A stretch of DNA of 10,219 nucleotides, taken from Solirubrobacteraceae bacterium. Lineage in GTDB: Bacteria; Actinomycetota; Thermoleophilia; Solirubrobacterales; Solirubrobacteraceae. The translations under genes were made by a program, and so were the position numbers. Shown here in pieces: positions 7,070 through 10,219 of the stretch. The number at the start of each line of letters is the position of its first letter. Within the stretch, counting starts at the first letter, position 1. The stretch spans positions 1-10,219 of the forward strand of contig JAICUS010000174.1 of the NCBI GenBank assembly GCA_025935735.1, in the 5' to 3' direction. The notes under the pieces were generated by a model that saw nothing but the letters and a program-made list of their open reading frames with translations, was not told the DNA's origin and searched no databases.

Positions 7070-7290
7070 GCGAACGTCCCCACCGCGCCGCTCACCGGCC
7101 AGAGCGTGCAGTTCACCGACACGTCGACCGACGCGACGGGCACGATCGACGACTGGACGTGGACCGTCGACGGAGAGTACGCGGGCGACGAGTCGACGCT
7201 GTCCTGGACGTTCGACGAGCCCGGCACCCACGAGGTGTCCCTCACGTCAAGGACGGCGACTACGACGAGGCCACCGCCACTACACAGGTC
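7070..7290 (+). pseudogene. PKD-domain remnant, 5'-truncated and frameshifted
   Basis: Directly after the permease stop, and in the same frame, the sequence reads as a PKD domain, a beta-sandwich of secreted surface proteins: GQSVQFTDTSTDATGTIDDW (from 7097), then WTWTVDGEY and STLSWTFDEPGTHEVSLT (to 7246). The domain then breaks. In frame 2 the reading becomes SRTATTTRPPP, while frame 1 continues the missing last strands as VKDGDYDEATATTQV (7246-7290). One lost G at 7246 (ACGGTC to ACGTC) explains this exactly. There is no signal peptide or credible start: the GTG at 7106 lies inside the first strand and has no ribosome binding site. The gene is therefore a fragment even if the frameshift is a sequence error. 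The PKD identity rests on the FTDTSTD and WTFDEPGTHEVSLTV motifs. Confidence 0.6.
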
Positions 7291-7690
7291 GCCGACGTCC
7301 GCCACGACGGGCGCCCGGTGTGGGAGTCCTCCGACGGCCGCATCCGCTACGAGTTCGGATGCGGCGGCTGCGTCGCCTATCCCGCGCAGGTCGTCCAATA
7401 CCGGCACGGGAGGTTCGCCGACGTCCCCCGGCGCCACCCGGGGATCGTCCGCGCGGACGCTCCGCGGCTGTGGCGCCGCTACCGCGCGCGCCCGCGCTCC
7501 GTCGCCCGCCCGATGCCCGCTCCCTGGGCGGCCGACGAGTACCGCCTGGGCCACCACGCGCGGGTCTGGCGGGTCGTGCGGCACGCGCAGCGTGCCGGCC
7601 GGCTGCGGGCGCTCGGTTGCCCCCGCGGCTCGCCGCGGTGCGTGTCGGGTTTGTCGGCCTCAGCCCGACGCAGGCGACACGCGCCGCGGT
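7291..7690 (+). pseudogene. Remnant of a secreted-protein C-terminal domain
   Basis: Frame 1 continues from the PKD remnant into a different sequence type: ADVRHDGRPVWESSDGRI, then FGCGGC, VVQYRHGRFADV, RRHPGIVRADAPRLWRRYRA and WAADEYRLGHHARVWRVV. From memory this resembles the C-terminal half of secreted actinobacterial proteins of the integrin-like repeat (FG-GAP/VCBS-like) kind, with the pattern D-x-D-GRP, GRF-DVTR-P, W-ADxYLLG. That is a recollection, not a search result. Similarity fades after about 7600-7690, no stop codon closes the frame, and it stays open into the antisense of the next gene. I see no start for it alone. It may be a decayed gene fused by deletion to the PKD piece, or the end of one multidomain gene. 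From 7691 to 7815 I see nothing beyond a 12-bp palindrome (GTGCGCGCGCAC, 7766-7777). Confidence 0.45.
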
Positions 7691-7815
7691 CTCCAGGCAC
7701 GCCGCCCGGCTCGTCCCGGCGACCTCCGCGCCGGCCGCTGACGGCCCCGGCCGACAGGCGCCACCGTGCGCGCGCACACGGCCATCCCGACCCGGCAACG
7801 TTTCCGGATGCTCCG

Positions 7816-8805
7816 CTAGGGAACCCGCGTCCGCGCCCCGGTGCGCAGGGACAGCGGGTCGCCCTCGATCAGCGCCGGGCCGCGGGCCGTGCGCGAGAGC
7901 AGCACCCGCGCCTTGCCGCGCATCGGGATGCGCAGCCGCACGGTGGCGCGGCCGTGCGCGTCCAGCCGCGCGCGGGCGGCGACGCGCCAGTCGAAGCGCC
8001 AGCGCGCCCAGCGCTGGACGGTGACGAAGACGCCCGGCACGGCGCGGACCTTGAGGGCGTGGGCGCCCACCGCCACCCGCAGCCTCACGCTCGCGCTCAC
8101 CGCGACGGTCGCCGCCGGGCTCTCGCCGAGCGCGGTGCGGGCCCGGTAGGCGGTCGTCGCGCGCGGGCGCACGGTGGCGGCGAACGTGCCGTCGGCCGCC
8201 GGCGTGGCGATGCCGGCGCCGCGCCAGGCGCCGTCCGGGTCGAGTCGCTCGACGGCCACCGCCGCCGTGCCGGCGGGGGCGCGGCCCTTCAGCGCCACGG
8301 CCTCGCCGGCGAGCACTGTCGCGCCGGGCGCCGCCAGCGCGGCGGCGACCACGTCGACCGAGCCGGTCATGAACGGGTGGATCGAGCAGTAGAACGGGTG
8401 CACGCCGACGCTCGCGAACGCCTCCGCGAACGCGCCGAAGCGGCCCAGCGGGCCGGAGTCGAACGCGCCGTCGGTCGCCCGCACGTCGTGGGACACGAAG
8501 TCGCTGTTGCGCCAGGCCACCGAGTCGCCGGCGGTCGCGGCGTCGCCCATCGTGTCGAAGCCGGGCGCCCCGACGTCGACGCGCGGCTGGCCGACCTGGC
8601 CGGTGTTGGGATCGGCCTGGTGGGCGGCGATCAGCGGCCCGCAGGCCGGGCAGGTCATGATCTCGTCGCCGGTGTTCGGCAGCGCCGACCGCTTCAGCAG
8701 CGAGAGCGAGTGCGGCGCGCCGCCCTGGCTCTTGTTGATCAGCTTGACGGTCGTGCCCGACTTCACGGTCAGCGTGCCCGGGAAGAAGCTCTGGGCGTCC
8801 TGCAT
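7816..8805 (-). CDS. Secreted cupredoxin-like (plastocyanin-type) copper protein with Ig-like tail; 5' end frameshifted
   Basis: The protein probably binds copper outside the cell. Counting from the ATG at 8805 (329 residues), it opens inside a first cupredoxin-like unit: FFPGTLTVKSGTTVKLINKS, then PHSLSLL with His32. A Cys pair follows (TCPACGPL, Cys52 and Cys55), with a linker ending GAPGFDTMGD. A second, complete type-1-copper-like unit spans about 92-153: GDSVAWRNSDFVSHDV (His106) and FYCSIHPFM (Cys140, His143, Met146), the classic His-Cys-His-Met set. The remaining roughly 175 residues look like bacterial Ig-like beta domains. The ATG at 8805 cannot be the natural start: it has no ribosome binding site and no signal. 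A signal peptide with an ideal site lies just upstream in another frame (8806-8870). A single missing G near 8809 would join them into a protein of about 351 residues. Real pseudogene or sequence error remains open. Confidence 0.75.
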   Translation of the reverse strand: MQDAQSFFPGTLTVKSGTTVKLINKSQGGAPHSLSLLKRSALPNTGDEIMTCPACGPLIAAHQADPNTGQVGQPRVDVGAPGFDTMGDAATAGDSVAWRNSDFVSHDVRATDGAFDSGPLGRFGAFAEAFASVGVHPFYCSIHPFMTGSVDVVAAALAAPGATVLAGEAVALKGRAPAGTAAVAVERLDPDGAWRGAGIATPAADGTFAATVRPRATTAYRARTALGESPAATVAVSASVRLRVAVGAHALKVRAVPGVFVTVQRWARWRFDWRVAARARLDAHGRATVRLRIPMRGKARVLLSRTARGPALIEGDPLSLRTGARTRVP

Positions 8806-8870
8806 GTAGCCAGCACCGACACACCGAGCGCGGCGACGGCGGCGAGCGCCGCCGGGGTGCGACGATTCAT
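8806..8870 (-). pseudogene. Out-of-frame signal-peptide leader of the cupredoxin gene
   Basis: An ATG at 8870 begins MNRRTPAALAAVAALGVSVL, a textbook signal peptide (basic n-region, Ala/Leu/Val-rich h-region). The frame then runs into the cupredoxin sequence out of phase. The distance from 8870 to the ATG at 8805 is 65 bases, one short of a multiple of three. Restoring one G in the GG at 8809-8810 (CTGGCTAC to CTGGGCTAC, coding strand) would give VLGYMQDAQSFFPG and a normal secreted cupredoxin. I read this as the true 5' end of the gene at 7816-8805. Confidence 0.65.
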
Positions 8871-8878
8871 TGTGGGGG

Positions 8879-8884
8879 CCTCCT
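8879..8884 (-). promoter_or_regulatory. Consensus ribosome binding site AGGAGG
   Basis: On the minus strand AGGAGG ends eight bases before the ATG at 8870. It is the strongest ribosome binding site seen in the window and decides that translation starts at 8870 rather than 8805. Confidence 0.8.
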
Positions 8885-8891
8885 GAGAGGT

Positions 8892-8903
8892 GCGGCTAGC
8901 CGC
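8892..8903. promoter_or_regulatory. 12-bp perfect palindrome GCGGCTAGCCGC, possible operator
   Basis: A perfect palindrome lies eight bases beyond the cupredoxin ribosome binding site, in its untranslated leader or promoter. It could be a regulator site, or form a hairpin in the leader RNA. No regulator is encoded nearby. Confidence 0.35.
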
Positions 8904-8909
8904 CTGGTT

Positions 8910-8926
8910 TCAGGGTCGGTCCCTGA
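8910..8926. promoter_or_regulatory. 17-bp inverted repeat TCAGGG-N5-CCCTGA, possible operator
   Basis: Two 6-bp arms separated by five bases (TCGGT) lie midway between the divergent cupredoxin and PH-like genes. On the minus strand a TAAATC hexamer, a possible -10 box for the cupredoxin gene, overlaps its upstream edge. A repressor or activator dimer bound here could control the cupredoxin gene and perhaps both genes. The regulator is unknown. Confidence 0.4.
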
Positions 8927-8949
8927 TTTACGCGGGCGGGCGGCGCCAC

Positions 8950-8955
8950 TAGCGT
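8950..8955 (+). promoter_or_regulatory. Possible -10 box TAGCGT, leaderless arrangement
   Basis: TAGCGT ends six bases before the ATG at 8962. With usual -10 geometry this places transcription start at or next to the A of the ATG. No ribosome binding site is visible before that ATG, which agrees with a leaderless transcript. Confidence 0.4.
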
Positions 8956-8961
8956 CGCCGC

Positions 8962-9402
8962 ATGTTCGAGAAAGCGATGGAGAAGAGCGTCCGGCCGTTC
9001 CTGCAGCCGGGCGAGGAGCTGCTCAACGTCACGCTCGTCCAGGGCAAGGGCATCGCCAAGGCGATGCTGGCCGGCGGCGTCGTGGGCGCGATGGCCGTCG
9101 GCGCGCACCGCGACCGCAAGGCCAAGGACGACGGCGGGGACGTGCAGCTGTCGAGCAAGATGGGGCTCGCGCTCACCGACCGGCGGCTGCTGCTGTTCAA
9201 GGCCGGCGGCGCGGTGACGCTGAAGGCGCGCGAGCTGCTCACCGAGGTGCCGGTGGCCGACGTGGACGACATCGAGATCGGCAAGGGCGTCGTGACCAAG
9301 CCGGTGACGCTGACCATCCGGGGCGAGACGTTCGCCGTCGAGACGCCGCGGGCGTCCAACACGGACAAGCTCGTGCAGGCGTTCGCGGCGGCGAAGGCCT
9401 AG
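8962..9402 (+). CDS. Small PH-like (bPH) domain protein, function unknown
   Basis: The 146-residue protein starts with PFLQPGEELLNVTLVQGKG (about 12-30). A Gly/Ala-rich hydrophobic stretch follows (31-49), then a charged loop (RDRKAKDDGGD). The second half is LGLALTDRRLLL-like (GLALTDRRLLLFKAG, 68-82), with VPVADVDDIEIGKG (97-109) and VTLTIRGETFAVETPR (115-130). The 'GE ... LTDRRLL ... I..V' order is the pattern of bacterial pleckstrin-homology-like domains, such as those of YokE/YvbH-like proteins, though the family call is by pattern only. The Gly/Ala segment may form a membrane-associated helix or simply be part of the fold. There is no signal peptide. The gene is divergent from the cupredoxin and its stop lies in the same CTAG as that of the converging downstream gene. 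Confidence 0.8.
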   Translation: MFEKAMEKSVRPFLQPGEELLNVTLVQGKGIAKAMLAGGVVGAMAVGAHRDRKAKDDGGDVQLSSKMGLALTDRRLLLFKAGGAVTLKARELLTEVPVADVDDIEIGKGVVTKPVTLTIRGETFAVETPRASNTDKLVQAFAAAKA

Positions 9403-10219
9403 AAGAGGCCGCGGACGGCCCACAGCGCCCGCGGCGTGCCGCGCGGGCGCAGGCGGCCGGTGGCGAGCGCGCGCAGCGGATCCAGCCGGCCGGCCACGAC
9501 GTCCACCCAGTCCGCATAGCGGCAGCGGAGCTCGACGTCGACGCGGTCCGCCCGGCCAGCGGCCGCTGCGGTCGCCCCGTTGTCCACGCACACGTGCCAG
9601 GGCTCGGCGTCGGCGAACTCCCACTGCACGGTGAACGGCCCGGCGGGCGCGCGGCGGTGGTCGACGGCGCGGCGGATCGCGTCGAAGAGAATCGCCATCG
9701 ACGCCGGGTCGCGCGGCGGCGCGCCGTTGCCCGGGCCGATGAAGCCGGCGCGCAGCATCGCCAGCCCGCGCTCGGCCCGTTCGGCCGCCGAGAGCTCGAG
9801 CGGCAGGATCTGCGGGCCGGGCAGCGTCTCGAGCGGCAGCCCCGCGGCGCGCATCTTGGCCTCGAAGGAGCGCGCGCCCTCGGTGTAGATCTCCTCCAGC
9901 GTGAAGCCGAAGCACTCCGTGTAGGAGCGGTCCCAGCCGGGCGGGACGAACACCGCCAGCGAGTAGGGCGTGACCTCGCGCAGCAGGTCGGCCACTGCCG
10001 CGGGCACGTCCGAGTCCTCGGCCGCCAGGTCGTGCAGCAGCTTGACGCCGAAGCCGATGTGGCGCTGCTCGTCCAGCGCGACCTGGCGCATGCCCTCGGC
10101 GAACGCGGGCAGCAGCTCGCGGCGCCGCAGGTAGTCGGAGATGACGTGCTGGCCGGGCTGGGCCAGCAGCGCCTCCACGACGACGTGGTACATCGTCACC
10201 GCGCGGGCCAGCGCCGTCC
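9399..10219 (-). CDS. R2-like ligand-binding-oxidase type ferritin-like domain fused to SCP2 domain (5' end outside window)
   Basis: The frame stays open past the GTG at 10199 to the window edge (TALARAVTMYHVVVEALL), so the true start lies outside. Numbering from that GTG, the N-terminal part is the second half of a ferritin-like di-metal oxidase domain. Glu9 in YHVVVEALLAQPGQH and Glu44/His47 in DEQRHIGFG are metal ligands by family pattern. The 35-residue Glu-Glu spacing and the Tyr five residues before Glu9 match R2-like ligand-binding oxidases (M. tuberculosis Rv0233: Glu167, Glu202, His205 and cross-linked Tyr162), as I recall them. Residues about 165-266 look like an SCP2 sterol-carrier domain (VQWEFADAEPWHVCVDNG, YADWVDVVAGRLDPLRAL, TGRLRPRG). 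The protein is probably cytoplasmic and may oxidise or carry a hydrophobic, lipid-like ligand. It is often annotated as a ribonucleotide reductase beta chain, but the C terminus argues against that role. Confidence 0.82.
   Translation of the reverse strand, partial: TALARAVTMYHVVVEALLAQPGQHVISDYLRRRELLPAFAEGMRQVALDEQRHIGFGVKLLHDLAAEDSDVPAAVADLLREVTPYSLAVFVPPGWDRSYTECFGFTLEEIYTEGARSFEAKMRAAGLPLETLPGPQILPLELSAAERAERGLAMLRAGFIGPGNGAPPRDPASMAILFDAIRRAVDHRRAPAGPFTVQWEFADAEPWHVCVDNGATAAAAGRADRVDVELRCRYADWVDVVAGRLDPLRALATGRLRPRGTPRALWAVRGLF

Noticed and set aside
7066..7584. Minus-strand open frame across the PKD remnant
   Set aside because: No start signal, domain or signal peptide; the plus-strand frames carry recognisable motifs instead.
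7766..7777. Palindrome GTGCGCGCGCAC downstream of the cupredoxin stop, considered as a terminator
   Set aside because: It is an alternating CG run without a loop-favouring centre or a T run on either strand; this is likely in GC-rich DNA.
1..10219. Mobile elements, CRISPR arrays, tRNA/rRNA genes, defence or toxin-antitoxin modules
   Set aside because: No transposase or integrase motif, no regularly spaced repeats, no cloverleaf and no small toxin/antitoxin pair was seen on either strand.

Overview
The window is very GC-rich (roughly 70% or more by eye), with third codon positions almost entirely G or C, so most antisense frames stay open. The gene set and the style of the secreted proteins (PT-rich linkers, cupredoxins with bacterial Ig-like tails, PKD domains) suggest an actinobacterium, most likely of the class Thermoleophilia (Solirubrobacterales type). 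This placement is inferred from sequence style and no marker gene in the window proves it.

Layout. 1-1001 (+) is the C-terminal part of the ATP-dependent protease Lon, cut by the window edge. 1022-1486 (+) encodes a small basic protein with one membrane segment and ends at a strong hairpin terminator (1492-1516). 1534-4114 (+) is a tightly overlapping three-gene unit: an aldo/keto reductase, a class I SAM-dependent O-methyltransferase and a PAS-containing histidine kinase. It runs convergently, with a 17-base overlap, into a secreted LytM/M23 peptidase on the minus strand (4098-5321). That peptidase is divergent from a DrrA/DrrB-type ABC exporter pair (5380-7069, +).

The stretch 7070-7815 holds no intact gene. 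It contains a PKD domain lacking its 5' part and broken by a one-base frameshift, followed by the C-terminal part of a second secreted-protein type. This is gene debris, or a gene broken by sequence error. Downstream on the minus strand lies a cupredoxin-like secreted protein (7816-8805). Its signal peptide and ideal ribosome binding site (8806-8884) are one base out of frame, a second apparent loss of one G. A palindrome-rich intergenic stretch (8885-8961) separates it from a small PH-like protein (8962-9402, +). That gene shares its stop tetramer CTAG with the converging last gene (9399-10219, -, cut by the edge), an R2-like ligand-binding-oxidase type ferritin-like domain fused to a C-terminal SCP2 sterol-carrier domain.

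Functionally this is mostly ordinary chromosome: proteostasis, a small redox/methylation/signalling operon, cell-wall hydrolysis, drug or lipid export and surface proteins. No CRISPR array, tRNA, rRNA, insertion sequence, phage or defence module was seen. The points most worth a second look are the two apparent frameshifts, the R2lox-SCP2 fusion, the composite cupredoxin, and a recurring promoter-like hexamer 6-9 bases before the start of first genes, which hints at leaderless transcription.
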